From: Chitinivibrionia bacterium
GTDB lineage: Bacteria > Krumholzibacteriota > Krumholzibacteriia > WVZY01
NCBI GenBank assembly: GCA_016208665.1
Contig: JACQXT010000052.1
Span: 6,688-19,919 of the forward strand
Length of the DNA stretch: 13,232 nucleotides
Direction of reading: 5' to 3'
Shown: positions 1 through 7,532 of the stretch, piece by piece
Layout: each line of letters opens with the position of its first letter
Position numbering within the stretch: position 1 is the stretch's first letter
Program-made: the position numbers and the translations under genes
Notes under the pieces: generated by a model
Told to the model about the DNA's origin: nothing
The model's input: only the letters and a program-made list of their open reading frames with translations
The model's database searches: none

Positions 1-72
1 GGCGCGGCCGTGGCAGGCTTGTTCGCGATGCCGCGAATTCCCTTCGTGCTTGACATAACTAATGTTCGCTGA
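1..72 (+). other. Possible 3' end of an upstream gene (frame uncertain)
   Basis: Two + frames are open from the window edge. One ends at a TGA at 51-53 and gives a tail ending RLVRDAANSLRA. The other ends at a TGA at 70-72 and gives a tail ending PFVLDITNVR. Neither is long enough to recognise. In genomes with a similar neighbourhood a Sua5/YwlC threonylcarbamoyl-AMP synthase gene often lies upstream of this phosphatase. The first tail is loosely compatible with a Sua5 C-terminus, but that is a guess. Confidence 0.25.
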
Positions 73-78
73 TACAGT
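50..78 (+). promoter_or_regulatory. Sigma70-type promoter for the phosphatase-ilvE-rpiB-glyA cluster
   Basis: A perfect -35 hexamer TTGACA (50-55) is followed after exactly 17 bases by TACAGT (73-78), which matches the -10 consensus at 4 of 6 positions. Transcription would begin near 85, just before the AGGAAGG ribosome binding site at 93-99. This placement also argues against the ATG at 62 as the start codon, because it would lie upstream of the transcript start. Confidence 0.6.
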
Positions 79-106
79 TGGATTTCTGATCCAGGAAGGT
101 ACCAGT

Positions 107-577
107 TTGAAGCGACTGATCTTTGTGTGCTCCGGCAACACGTGCCGAAGTCCGCTCGCGGAGGGAATCGCAAAGAAAATATTCCCCGAGATTCTGTTGC
201 GCGACATCGAGATATCCTCCGCCGGCACTTCGGCTCCGGCTGGATTTCCCGCGTCCGCCCTCGCAGTCGACGTATCCCGCAGGAATGCGATCGACCTCTC
301 CGGACACAGGTCCCGGCCGGTCGACGCAAACATGATCCGGGAGGCGGACCTCATAATCGCCCTGACGGAACGGCACAAGCGGATTATTGAAACGATAGAG
401 CCCCGCTCGGCCGAATACACGTTCTTGCTCGGGGATTTTTGCGGCGGGGCGGCGGGCGATATCGGAGATCCGATCGGCGAAGGGCTGGAAGCATACGAAC
501 GGACGTTCGCGGTTATCTATAGATGCGTCGAGGGATTGAAGGACCGGCTGGCGCGCTTCGATGGATGGAAGCGATAA
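107..577 (+). CDS. Low-molecular-weight protein phosphatase, YwlE-like (probable protein-arginine phosphatase)
   Basis: A 156-residue LMW-PTP fold phosphatase, normal length for the family, cytoplasmic. The P-loop CSGNTCRS carries the nucleophile Cys8 and Arg14, and the general acid Asp121 lies in GDIGDPIGE. The P-loop residue before the second Cys is Thr12. In Bacillus YwlE the equivalent Thr11 selects phosphoarginine, whereas classical tyrosine phosphatases have Ile or Leu there, so arginine phosphatase activity is the better prediction. The start is TTG at 107, chosen because AGGAAGG (93-99) sits 7 bases upstream and a promoter ends at 78; an ATG at 62 in the same frame has no ribosome binding site. 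ilvE follows 25 bases later. A link to rpiB and glyA nearby is also known in Firmicutes. No McsB arginine kinase is visible in this window, so the substrate system is unproven; a tyrosine phosphatase role remains possible. Confidence 0.87.
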   Translation: MKRLIFVCSGNTCRSPLAEGIAKKIFPEILLRDIEISSAGTSAPAGFPASALAVDVSRRNAIDLSGHRSRPVDANMIREADLIIALTERHKRIIETIEPRSAEYTFLLGDFCGGAAGDIGDPIGEGLEAYERTFAVIYRCVEGLKDRLARFDGWKR

Positions 578-602
578 GGCGATACCGAAGGGAGAACGTG
601 CG

Positions 603-1544
603 ATGGCGCTCGTGAAAACAAGCAAGATATGGATGGATGGAACGATGGTCGACTGGGATGACGCGAAGATTCATGTCTGCGCGCACGTCGTTCACTATGG
701 AAGTTCCGTATTCGAAGGAATGCGATGCTACAAGACTCCGGAAGGGGCGGCGGTGTTTCGCCTGGAACCCCATGTGAGGCGCCTGTACGACTCCGCGAAG
801 ATCTACCGCATGGACATTCCTCATTCCCAAGCGGCGTTCAACGAGGCGGCGCTCGAAACGGTGCGCGTCAACAAGCTCGACGAGTGCTACATCCGGCCGG
901 TCGTGTACCGCGGCTATTCGGAGCTGGGCGTCAATCCGTTCCCGAATCCCGTCAATGCATTCATCGCCGTATGGAAGTGGGGCAAGTATCTGGGCGCCGA
1001 AGCCTTGGAGAACGGCGTGGACGTGTGCGTATCCTCCTGGAACAGGATCGGCCCGAATACGCTGCCGGCGCTCTCCAAATGCGGCGCGAACTACATGAAC
1101 TCCCAGCTCATCAAAATGGAAGCGCTTAAAAACGGGTACAGCGAGGGAATCGCCCTCGATGTGGCGGGCTACGTGAGCGAGGGCAGCGGGGAGAACCTGT
1201 TCATCGTCCGCAACGGCGATCTCATCACACCGCCCCTGGGAGCGTCGGTGCTGCCCGGAATAACGCGCGATTGCGTGATTACTCTCGCGGCCGACCTCGG
1301 GATGCGGGTCGTCGAGCAGGTGATACCCCGGGAAATGCTCTACATCGCGGACGAGGTGTTTTTCACCGGGAGCGCGGCGGAGATAACGCCCATCCGCAGC
1401 ATCGACAAGATACAGATCGGCCAGGGCAAGCGGGGTCCCGTCACCCAGAAGCTGCAGGAGCGGTTCTTCGGGATTCTCGATTGTGAAGTGGAGGACACGC
1501 ACAACTGGCTCACGTTCGTGTACAAGAAGACCGCGGCCAGGTAA
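603..1544 (+). CDS. ilvE: Branched-chain amino acid aminotransferase (class IV, PLP)
   Basis: A 313-residue fold-type IV PLP aminotransferase, close in length to E. coli IlvE (309). It transfers the amino group between Leu/Ile/Val and 2-oxoglutarate. Visible landmarks: [13 protein letters not shown] (31-43) of the N-terminal domain; the PLP Schiff-base Lys159 in [20 protein letters not shown] with Glu194 that contacts the PLP pyridine nitrogen; LPGITRD (217-223); and [16 protein letters not shown] near the end. All match the IlvE subgroup better than D-amino-acid transaminase or aminodeoxychorismate lyase. The ATG at 603 is preferred over an in-frame ATG at 561, which lies inside the phosphatase gene; AAGGGAGA at 588-595 precedes 603 at good spacing. 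It lies between the phosphatase and rpiB, in what appears to be one transcript. Confidence 0.96.
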   Translation: MALVKTSKIWMDGTMVDWDDAKIHVCAHVVHYGSSVFEGMRCYKTPEGAAVFRLEPHVRRLYDSAKIYRMDIPHSQAAFNEAALETVRVNKLDECYIRPVVYRGYSELGVNPFPNPVNAFIAVWKWGKYLGAEALENGVDVCVSSWNRIGPNTLPALSKCGANYMNSQLIKMEALKNGYSEGIALDVAGYVSEGSGENLFIVRNGDLITPPLGASVLPGITRDCVITLAADLGMRVVEQVIPREMLYIADEVFFTGSAAEITPIRSIDKIQIGQGKRGPVTQKLQERFFGILDCEVEDTHNWLTFVYKKTAAR

Positions 1545-1589
1545 CCAGCCGGACGGCCTGCGGCCGGGCTCGGCGTTCCGGCGGAGACC

Positions 1590-2039
1590 ATGAAAATAGT
1601 GCTTGGCGCCGATCATAACGGCGTGCAATTCAAGGAGGCGCTGAAGGAACACCTCCTGTCGAGCGGCCACGAATGCGTGGATGTCGGCTCGACGGGCGAG
1701 GCGAGCGTGGATTACCCGGACTATGCGTTTCTTGCCGCCGAGATGGTTTCCCGCGGCGACGCCGACCGAGGCGTCCTGATATGCGGCTCGGGCATCGGGA
1801 TGTGCATGGCGGCCAATAAGGTCCTGGGGATTCGCGCCGCGCTCTGCGGCGACGTGGAAGCGGCGCGGCTCACCAGAGCCCACAACGACGCCAATGTCCT
1901 CGCCATCGCAGGGTGGCAGACTCGGGGAGACGACGTGTTCGACATCGTCGACATGTTTCTCGATACGCCCTTCGACGGCGGCCGCCACGCGCGCAGGGTC
2001 GATAAGATCATGGATTACGAGAAGAAGCGGAAGTCATAA
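1590..2039 (+). CDS. rpiB: Ribose-5-phosphate isomerase B
   Basis: A 149-residue RpiB/LacAB-family sugar-phosphate isomerase, the same length as E. coli RpiB. It interconverts ribose 5-phosphate and ribulose 5-phosphate in the pentose phosphate pathway. Seen in sequence: the N-terminal GADHNG (6-11) with Asp8/His9; the DVGS..DYPDYA segment; the catalytic Cys65 in [21 protein letters not shown]; the phosphate-binding/ring-opening His98 in [10 protein letters not shown]; and [11 protein letters not shown] at the C-terminus. GGAG at 1583-1586 lies only three bases before the ATG, so its ribosome binding site is weak. Its TAA shares one base with the ATG of glyA (TAATG at 2037-2041), so the two are probably translationally coupled. 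Confidence 0.97.
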   Translation: MKIVLGADHNGVQFKEALKEHLLSSGHECVDVGSTGEASVDYPDYAFLAAEMVSRGDADRGVLICGSGIGMCMAANKVLGIRAALCGDVEAARLTRAHNDANVLAIAGWQTRGDDVFDIVDMFLDTPFDGGRHARRVDKIMDYEKKRKS

Positions 2040-3295
2040 TGGAGAGAGGTTTCGAGCAGTTGCTGAAAACCGATCCCGAGATCGCGGCGGCGCTCATCGG
2101 AGAGGCCCGGCGGGAGCACGGCCAGCTCGAGATGATCGCTTCGGAGAACTTCGTGAGCCCAGCGGTGCTTGCCGCCATGGGATCGGTCATGACGAACAAG
2201 TATGCCGAAGGGTATCCGGGGAAGCGGTACTACGGGGGATGCGTCGAAGTCGACAAGGCCGAAACGCTCGCGCGGGAGCGGGCGAAGGCGATCTTCAAGG
2301 CCGACCACGCCAATGTCCAGCCGCATTCCGGCACGCAAGCCAACATGACCGCGTATCTCGCGTTCATGAAACCGGGAGATACGCTCATGGGCATGAGCCT
2401 GTCGCACGGGGGACACCTCTCGCACGGGCATCCGGTCAACTTCTCGGGCTCCCTCTACCGGGCGGTTCACTACACCGTCGATCCCGGAACCAAGATGCTG
2501 AATTATGACGGCATCGAGGAGCAGGCGCTGAGGGAACGGCCGAAGGTCCTCGTCGCCGGCGCCAGCGCCTATCCCCGCATCATCGATTTCAAACGACTCC
2601 GCGAGATCAGCGACCGGGCCGGCTGCATTCTCGTCGTGGACATGGCGCACATCGCGGGGCTCGTCGCCGCGGGCATCCATCCCACTCCCGTGCCGTACGC
2701 CGACGTCGTGACGAGCACGACGCACAAAACTCTCCGCGGTCCCCGGGGCGGCCTCATCCTGTGCCCGGAAAGGCACCGGGAGATCATCGACAAGACGAAC
2801 TTCCCCGGCACCCAAGGCGGCCCGTTCATGCACGTCATCGCCGCCAAGGCGGTGTGCTTCAAAGAAGCGATGCAGGACGATTTTCTGGCGTATCAGAAGC
2901 AGGTTGTCTCGAACGCGCAGACGCTCGCGCGGCGCTTCATCGAGCGCGGATTCGACGTCGTTTCCGGCGGGACGGACAATCACCTGCTGCTCCTCGATCT
3001 GAGCTCCCGGGACTTGACCGGGAAGAAGGCGGAAAAGGCGCTGGAAGAGGCGGGCATCACCGTAAACAAGAATACCGTCCCCTTCGACGCGAAAAGCCCC
3101 TTCGTCACGAGCGGCATCCGCATCGGCACTCCCGCCCTCACGACGCGGGGAATGAAAGAGAAGGAAATGGAGACAATCGCCGACATGATGTGCCGCGTGC
3201 TGAGCAGCATCGAGGACGAATCGACCATCGCGCATGTCCGGGAGGAAGCGAAGAATCTCTGTGAAGCGTTCCCCCTCTATGCCGAGTACCGGTAA
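2039..3295 (+). CDS. glyA: Serine hydroxymethyltransferase
   Basis: A 418-residue PLP enzyme, full length (E. coli GlyA is 417). It converts serine and tetrahydrofolate to glycine and 5,10-methylene-THF, the main one-carbon supply for purines and thymidylate. Motifs in order: IASENFVS (33-40), [16 protein letters not shown] (52-67), the HSGTQAN segment (96-102), SHGGHLSHG (122-130), DMAHIAGL with Asp201/His204, and the PLP Lys230 in [38 protein letters not shown] and [14 protein letters not shown] follow as expected. No insertions or losses are seen against E. coli GlyA. It overlaps the rpiB stop by one base. Further along, purM uses folate-linked purine synthesis that GlyA feeds, though that gene has its own promoter. 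Confidence 0.98.
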   Translation: MERGFEQLLKTDPEIAAALIGEARREHGQLEMIASENFVSPAVLAAMGSVMTNKYAEGYPGKRYYGGCVEVDKAETLARERAKAIFKADHANVQPHSGTQANMTAYLAFMKPGDTLMGMSLSHGGHLSHGHPVNFSGSLYRAVHYTVDPGTKMLNYDGIEEQALRERPKVLVAGASAYPRIIDFKRLREISDRAGCILVVDMAHIAGLVAAGIHPTPVPYADVVTSTTHKTLRGPRGGLILCPERHREIIDKTNFPGTQGGPFMHVIAAKAVCFKEAMQDDFLAYQKQVVSNAQTLARRFIERGFDVVSGGTDNHLLLLDLSSRDLTGKKAEKALEEAGITVNKNTVPFDAKSPFVTSGIRIGTPALTTRGMKEKEMETIADMMCRVLSSIEDESTIAHVREEAKNLCEAFPLYAEYR

Positions 3296-3300
3296 CGACC

Positions 3301-3317
3301 CCGGCGCCTTGCGCCGG
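3301..3317 (+). other. GC hairpin after glyA
   Basis: CCGGCGC (3301-3307) and GCGCCGG (3311-3317) form a perfect 7-bp stem with a CTT loop, six bases after the glyA stop. No T-run follows, so a classical intrinsic terminator is not supported. It may be an mRNA 3'-end or processing structure between glyA and nrdR. Confidence 0.4.
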
Positions 3318-3361
3318 CTCGGAACGACCGGTTGCCAGCCCCGCAGCAAGGACGGTGCGCC

Positions 3362-3753
3362 GTGAAATGCCCGGAATGCGGATTCATGGAGGACAAAGTA
3401 GTCGATTCCCGGACGACCAAGGAGGGACAGGCGATCCGCCGGCGCCGGGAGTGTCTCCAATGCGGCCACCGATTCACGACCTATGAGAGCATCGAAAAGG
3501 CGTCGCTCATGGTCGTCAAGAAGGACGGGCGGCGCGAGCCGTACCACAGGGACAAGCGAACGAGATCCGCTCATCCGAACTCGGGAATATGGCGATCGAG
3601 AAACTGCAGGTCATCGACGAGGTGGCCTATGTGCGTTTCGCGTCGGTATACCGGCAATTCAAGGATATCAATCAGTTCATGAGAGAGCTCAAGGATCTCC
3701 TCGATAAGCCGGATGAAACGGACGCGGGAGAGAGGAAAGACAAGGGGAGATAA
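3362..3753 (+). pseudogene. nrdR: nrdR remnant: Zn-ribbon plus ATP-cone with internal deletion and frame change
   Basis: NrdR is an ATP-cone repressor of ribonucleotide reductase genes, normally about 150 residues. The start is GTG at 3362 with AAGGA at 3348-3352. The first part is intact: zinc ribbon Cys3/Cys6 (KCPECG) and Cys31/Cys34 (CLQCG), the RRRRE motif, and the opening of the ATP-cone ([15 protein letters not shown], to 3556). Two bases later, in another frame from 3559, the family's C-terminal part resumes: [15 protein letters not shown], then [17 protein letters not shown], with a stop at 3751-3753. Compared with E. coli NrdR about 35 residues of the ATP-cone are missing and the frame shifts. 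As written, translation from 3362 would run to a stop at 3680-3682 and give 106 residues, the last ~40 unrelated to NrdR. So the gene is broken here unless the assembly is wrong. Both halves are well conserved, which suggests a recent event or an artefact. Confidence 0.87.
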
Positions 3754-3768
3754 CAGGCGAATCCCCCG

Positions 3769-3793
3769 GGCTCGGGCGCACGCGTCCCGAGCC
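3769..3793 (+). other. Perfect GC hairpin between nrdR remnant and next gene
   Basis: GGCTCGGG (3769-3776) pairs perfectly with CCCGAGCC (3786-3793) around a nine-base loop, CGCACGCGT. It lies in the 60-base gap after the nrdR stop and just before the strong ribosome binding site of the next gene. There is no T-run, so it is at most a Rho-type or attenuating structure, or a transcript boundary. Confidence 0.45.
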
Positions 3794-3813
3794 GTCCCAC
3801 AGGAGGGCAGGAC

Positions 3814-4692
3814 ATGAATCCGATTCGTGCATGTACCGGAGCAGTGTATTCGGCCGCCGCGTGTTTCGTGTTCTCGGCGATAGCGGCGTGCGCGGCGTCT
3901 GCAGGCGGAGCGGGCCGGGAGGATGCGGGCGCCCGCATCAGGTATCGTTTCGAGCCGGGCAAGGCGCAGACCTATAAGGCCGAGTTCAGCCAGGAGTTCG
4001 AGGTGAAGGGATACAGTTTCTACACGCTCATCGACTTCGAATATACCGAGCAATGCACCGAGTCGCTGAACGATACGCTCTTCACCGTCGAGATCTCCCT
4101 CAGCGACGTGTCGGCGCAGATGAAACGAAACGACGAACTCATGGATATCGGACTGGATGCGGATATGAAGGACCAGGTGTTCATATTCAAGATCAACAAG
4201 AACGGCATGAGAACCGGCCTGAGTGCGAGACGTTACATGGAGGACGAGAAGGAAGTGCTGGATATCATGAAAGTCATTCTGGGAGGCCTGTACCCGTATC
4301 TCCCCGATTCGGCGTTGGGACCCGGCTCGGAATGGGAGTTCAGCGGGGATACGAGCGCCGATCTGAAGACGAACCTGGATATCGATTCCAAATCGACTTT
4401 CAAGGTCGGCGGCATCAAGAAGGAGAAGAATCGGGAGTGCCTGCTGATCTCGAGCGATGAAGAGCATTATATCAGCGGGCGGGTCGAGAATCCATCCGGC
4501 TCGTTTGTCATGGAGGGAGAGGGAACGGGGACGGGGGAATTCTATTTCGACGCCGGATCGGGTTCCGTCATAAAGCTGAAGACGGAATCGACGGCCGATA
4601 TCACCATGATCGACGCGTCCGGCAGCGCGGCCGCCGAGCGCGAAACGTACGAAAGCCACTTTGTCTACACGATGAAGAAGGAACTCAAGTAA
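3814..4692 (+). CDS. Hypothetical exported protein, likely lipoprotein
   Basis: I do not recognise a named function. The 292-residue product starts with a short hydrophobic stretch (residues 9-30) ending in IAAC at 23-26, which fits a lipobox with lipidated Cys26; a weak n-region (a single Arg) makes this less sure than usual. The mature part is rich in beta-like alternation: RYRFEPGKAQTYKAEF (43-58), TVEISLSDVS (91-100), then LPDSALGPGSEWEFSG (163-178), and a C-terminal half with GTGTGEFYFDAGSGSVIKL. The layout (an early FEPG-type strand, a late LPD..LGPG..W motif, and a final strand about residue weights on a substrate baseline) resembles families of secreted DUF proteins such as DUF6263, but this is from memory only. 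AGGAGGG at 3801-3807 gives a strong, well-spaced ribosome binding site to the ATG. tatC follows 6 bases after its stop, so they are likely co-transcribed. Confidence 0.8.
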   Translation: MNPIRACTGAVYSAAACFVFSAIAACAASAGGAGREDAGARIRYRFEPGKAQTYKAEFSQEFEVKGYSFYTLIDFEYTEQCTESLNDTLFTVEISLSDVSAQMKRNDELMDIGLDADMKDQVFIFKINKNGMRTGLSARRYMEDEKEVLDIMKVILGGLYPYLPDSALGPGSEWEFSGDTSADLKTNLDIDSKSTFKVGGIKKEKNRECLLISSDEEHYISGRVENPSGSFVMEGEGTGTGEFYFDAGSGSVIKLKTESTADITMIDASGSAAAERETYESHFVYTMKKELK

Positions 4693-4698
4693 CCAGCG

Positions 4699-5475
4699 GT
4701 GAACACCACGAAGCCGGACGAGCACACAACCGCCGAAAGCCCTCGAGAGACCAAGAAACTCAAGGAGATGTCGTTTCTCGACCACCTGGATGAACTCAGA
4801 TCGGTGATCGTGCAGTCGTGCGTCGTGTTTTTCGTTCTCCTGGTCGTGTCCTGGTTCTTCAGCGCGCAACTCCTCGAGATGCTGCTGCTCGACCTCCCCA
4901 TCGAGAGCCTCTATTTCAATTCCCCGATGGAGGCGTTCATGGCGCGCCTCAAAGTGAGCCTCGTCGCCTCGCTCATGGTCGCGTTCCCCTTCATCCTGTT
5001 CAAGATATGGTCGTTCGTGGCTCCGGGCCTTTTCGCCAACGAGCGAAAAAAGATATATCCGTTCGTCATCGTTTCGTCGGCGTTGTTCTACATCGGAGTG
5101 GTCTTCTGCTACATCGTCTTGATCCCGGTCGTCATGCGCATGTTCTTGAGTTTCGGCACGGAGCATATGAAGCCGCTGATCTCCATCGGCGCCTACTTCG
5201 CCTTCGTCTCGAGGATGTGCTTTACGTTCGGGCTCGTGTTCCAGATTCCGATCGTCGTCATGATTCTGACGTCCATCGGGCTGGTGTCGCCGGCATACCT
5301 CCTCAGGCAGTGGCGGTACGCGACGGTGATTATTTTCGTTGTCGCCGCGATTCTCACGCCGCCGGACGCCATTTCCCAGTTGTTGATGGCCATCCCGGTC
5401 ATGCTGCTGTATATTGGGAGCGTCGTGACGGCCTATGTCACCGTGCGAAAAAAGAAGCGTACGGAAGAGGATTGA
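4699..5475 (+). CDS. tatC: Sec-independent (Tat) translocase subunit TatC
   Basis: A 258-residue polytopic inner-membrane protein, the twin-arginine signal receptor of the Tat pathway for folded proteins. The six expected membrane segments lie roughly at 36-54, 84-103, 119-143, 164-192, 208-220 and 225-247. Signature residues: FLDHLDELRS (26-35) at the cytoplasmic N-terminus; FKIWSFVAPGLFANERKK with Glu115 (E. coli Glu103, signal-peptide binding); and LTPPDAISQ with Asp223 (E. coli Asp211). The last segment reads LLYIGSV where many homologues have LYE, so a common Glu is absent. The start is GTG at 4699 with little ribosome binding site; an ATG at 4768 (residue 24) is an alternative but would follow AAGGAG directly. 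No tatA/tatB is in the window. It is 6 bases after the hypothetical and 12 bases before rsfS. Confidence 0.95.
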   Translation: MNTTKPDEHTTAESPRETKKLKEMSFLDHLDELRSVIVQSCVVFFVLLVVSWFFSAQLLEMLLLDLPIESLYFNSPMEAFMARLKVSLVASLMVAFPFILFKIWSFVAPGLFANERKKIYPFVIVSSALFYIGVVFCYIVLIPVVMRMFLSFGTEHMKPLISIGAYFAFVSRMCFTFGLVFQIPIVVMILTSIGLVSPAYLLRQWRYATVIIFVVAAILTPPDAISQLLMAIPVMLLYIGSVVTAYVTVRKKKRTEED

Positions 5476-5487
5476 AGGAGGAGTTGT

Positions 5488-5859
5488 TTGGCTAAGAGAA
5501 CCAGGTTCCTGGCGAAGAAACTGATCGGCTTTGCGCTGGAGAAAAAGGCCGAAAACGTCGTCCTGCTCGATTTGAGGAAGATTTCCCCCGTCGCCGACTT
5601 CTTCGTCGTCTGCAGCGGGCTGAGCGACGTGCAGGTCAAGGCGATCGCAGACTCGGTGATCGAGGGATGCGGAAAAGCGAAGATCGATATCTACCATGTC
5701 GAAGGTTATGAGATGTCGCGGTGGGTGCTCATCGATCTCGTGGACGTAGTCGTGCATGTATTCCAGCCGCAGGTGCGGGCCTATTATCAGCTCGAACGGT
5801 TGTGGGGCGACGCTCCGCAGGAAACCTTCGGCTGCGAAGCCGGAGAAACGAGCCCATGA
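5488..5859 (+). CDS. rsfS: Ribosome silencing factor RsfS
   Basis: A 123-residue RsfS/Iojap protein, which binds ribosomal protein uL14 and blocks subunit joining in starvation. The whole domain is present: VVLLDLRKISPVADFFVVCSG (24-44), the SDVQVKAIADSV helix (46-57), and YEMSRWVLIDLVDVVVHVF followed by RAYYQLERLWGDAP (97-110), the family's closing signature. The start is TTG at 5488, with AGGAGG at 5476-5481 six bases upstream; that strong site overlaps the tatC stop at 5473-5475. The stop overlaps the argS start as ATGA at 5856-5859, so it is translationally coupled with argS. Often the neighbours of rsfS are nadD or obgE; here they are tatC and argS. Confidence 0.95.
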   Translation: MAKRTRFLAKKLIGFALEKKAENVVLLDLRKISPVADFFVVCSGLSDVQVKAIADSVIEGCGKAKIDIYHVEGYEMSRWVLIDLVDVVVHVFQPQVRAYYQLERLWGDAPQETFGCEAGETSP

Positions 5860-7505
5860 GGATACAGGACGAAATCAGGAACGTCTTCATGGACGCGCTT
5901 CGCGCGATCGGGGCTGCGGAGGACACGGCCCTTGTTCTCGAACAACCGAAGCTCAAAGCCCACGGCGACCTGGCGACGCCCGTCGCCCTCGGCCTCGCCA
6001 AGCGGCTGGGAAAGAACCCCATGGCGATCGCCGAAGCGATCGTCAAGGCCGCGCACGTTCCCCATGACGTCATAGCATCGGTGGATGTGGCGAAACCGGG
6101 ATTCATCAATTTCACCTTCGCCCCTCCGGTGCTGCGGAAGAACCTTCTCGAAATAGTATCTCTGGCGGACCGGTACGGTTCGTCGGATATGGGAGGCGGC
6201 CGGAAGTGGCAGGTGGAGTACATCTCGGCCAATCCGACGGGCCCGCTCGTCATCGTTTCGGCGAGAGCGGCGGCGATCGGCTCGGTGCTCGTGAATCTCC
6301 TGTCGTTCACGGGCCACGACGCGGAAGGCGAGTACTACGTCAACGATCACGGCAATCAGGTTGATGCGCTCGGGAGAAGCCTGCAATACCGGCTGCGCGA
6401 GCGGTTCGGAACGCTGTCGGTGGGCGAGGAGATCGGCGCGTATCCCGGGGCCTATCTCCGGGACATCGCGGGGCGAGTGCCGGAGGCCGACGGACGCCGG
6501 TGGGCGGATCCGTCGTTCGATTCGGGCGCGGCGCGGTGCGGAGCATTCGCGACGGAGCATCTGCTGGCCGGCATCCGCGGGGACCTGGAGCGCTTCGGCG
6601 TCCGTTTCGACAATTTCTTCTTCGAATCCTCTCTGCATCCCGGACCTGTCGAGCAGGCGCTGGAGATTCTGAAGCGGGAAGAGTATGTGTACGAGAGCGA
6701 GGGCGCCCTCTTCTTCGCCTCGAGCAGGCTGGGAGACGAGAAGGACAGGGTCCTGCGCAAAAGCGGCGGCGAAGCGACCTACTTCGCCGGGGATATTGCG
6801 TACCATCTCTCGAAACTCGGCAGGGGGTTCGGCGGCGTCATCGATATATGGGGCCCCGACCATCACGGGCACATTACGCGCATGAAGGCGGCGGCGCAGG
6901 TGCTCGGCGCGCCGCCCGGCTGGCTCGAGGTGATGATCGTCGGCTGGGTGCGGCTGGTGGAGGGGGACAAGCCGGTGAGCATGAGCAAGCGCGCCGGAGA
7001 GTTCGTCACGATGCGCTCCCTCATCGAGGACGTCGGAAGCGACGTGGCGAAGTATTTCTTCCTCATGCGGCGGCCGAATACGCCCCTGGATTTCGATCTC
7101 GAGCTGGCGAGAAAACAATCGGAAGAGAATCCGGTCTTCTACGTGCAGTACGCCCATGCCCGGATATCGAGCGTCATCAAGTATGCCGAGAGCAAGGGCG
7201 TGAGGCGCGAGCGGGGCGGGGAACACCTCGATCTCCTCGCGGCGGGCGAGGAACGAAGCCTGATGCTGCACCTCATGTTCTTTCCCTACGTGGTGGAGGC
7301 CGCCGCTCGATCGCGCGAACCGCACCGCCTTGCCGCGTACGCGCAGGAGCTGGCGACTCTCTTCCACCAGTTCTACCACGCGTGCAGGATCGTTTCGGAG
7401 GACGAGAGGCTCTCCGGCGCGCGCCTCCTCATGGCCGAAGCCACAATGCAGGTGCTGAGAAACACGCTCTCCTTGATGGGCGTCGCCGCCCCGAGCAGCA
7501 TGTAG
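5856..7505 (+). CDS. argS: Arginyl-tRNA synthetase (class I) with altered HIGH motif
   Basis: A 549-residue class I synthetase, normal length, that charges tRNA-Arg. Parts in order: N-terminal Add-1-like tRNA D-loop-binding region with KAHGDLATPVAL (34-44); VEYISANPTGPL (120-131); the YVNDHGNQ segment (161-168); YFAGDIAYH (309-317) and GPDHHGHITRMKAAA (333-347); SMSKRAGEFVT (375-385), the KMSKS-type loop; KYFFLMRRPNTPLDFDLELA; then a DALR-type anticodon-binding domain with NPVFYVQYAHARI and VLRNTLSLMGV near the end. The striking feature is that the HIGH motif, usually PLHxGHxRGA here, reads PLVIVSARAAA (130-140), with both histidines gone. Everything else is conserved, so I expect an active enzyme of a variant subgroup rather than a pseudogene. 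The ATG overlaps the rsfS stop as ATGA; a PfkB kinase starts 27 bases after the stop. Confidence 0.97.
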   Translation: MRIQDEIRNVFMDALRAIGAAEDTALVLEQPKLKAHGDLATPVALGLAKRLGKNPMAIAEAIVKAAHVPHDVIASVDVAKPGFINFTFAPPVLRKNLLEIVSLADRYGSSDMGGGRKWQVEYISANPTGPLVIVSARAAAIGSVLVNLLSFTGHDAEGEYYVNDHGNQVDALGRSLQYRLRERFGTLSVGEEIGAYPGAYLRDIAGRVPEADGRRWADPSFDSGAARCGAFATEHLLAGIRGDLERFGVRFDNFFFESSLHPGPVEQALEILKREEYVYESEGALFFASSRLGDEKDRVLRKSGGEATYFAGDIAYHLSKLGRGFGGVIDIWGPDHHGHITRMKAAAQVLGAPPGWLEVMIVGWVRLVEGDKPVSMSKRAGEFVTMRSLIEDVGSDVAKYFFLMRRPNTPLDFDLELARKQSEENPVFYVQYAHARISSVIKYAESKGVRRERGGEHLDLLAAGEERSLMLHLMFFPYVVEAAARSREPHRLAAYAQELATLFHQFYHACRIVSEDERLSGARLLMAEATMQVLRNTLSLMGVAAPSSM

Positions 7506-7532
7506 GTCCGCAGGTTTCGAAAGGGATACTCG

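Noticed and set aside
62..106. ATG at 62 as start of the phosphatase
   Set aside because: It lies upstream of the predicted transcript start, lacks a ribosome binding site, and family proteins begin right at the P-loop strand; TTG at 107 has a good site.
561..602. ATG at 561 as start of ilvE
   Set aside because: It overlaps the phosphatase gene and adds 14 residues not expected in IlvE; the ATG at 603 has a good ribosome binding site.
1554..1566. CGGCC-TGC-GGCCG hairpin between ilvE and rpiB
   Set aside because: A 5-bp GC stem is expected by chance in this composition and lies in a 45-base gap with no other sign of function.
513..1988. Long open frame on the - strand opposite ilvE and rpiB
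   Set aside because: It is antisense to two clear genes; the translated product is low-complexity (rich in Arg, His, Ala, Asp) and matches no family. High GC makes such open shadow frames common.
3301..3317. Hairpin after glyA as an intrinsic terminator
   Set aside because: No run of T follows the stem.
3571..5757. 728-codon open frame on the - strand opposite the hypothetical, tatC and rsfS
   Set aside because: Antisense to three real genes, with Asp/His/Arg/Glu-rich low-complexity translation; a GC shadow.
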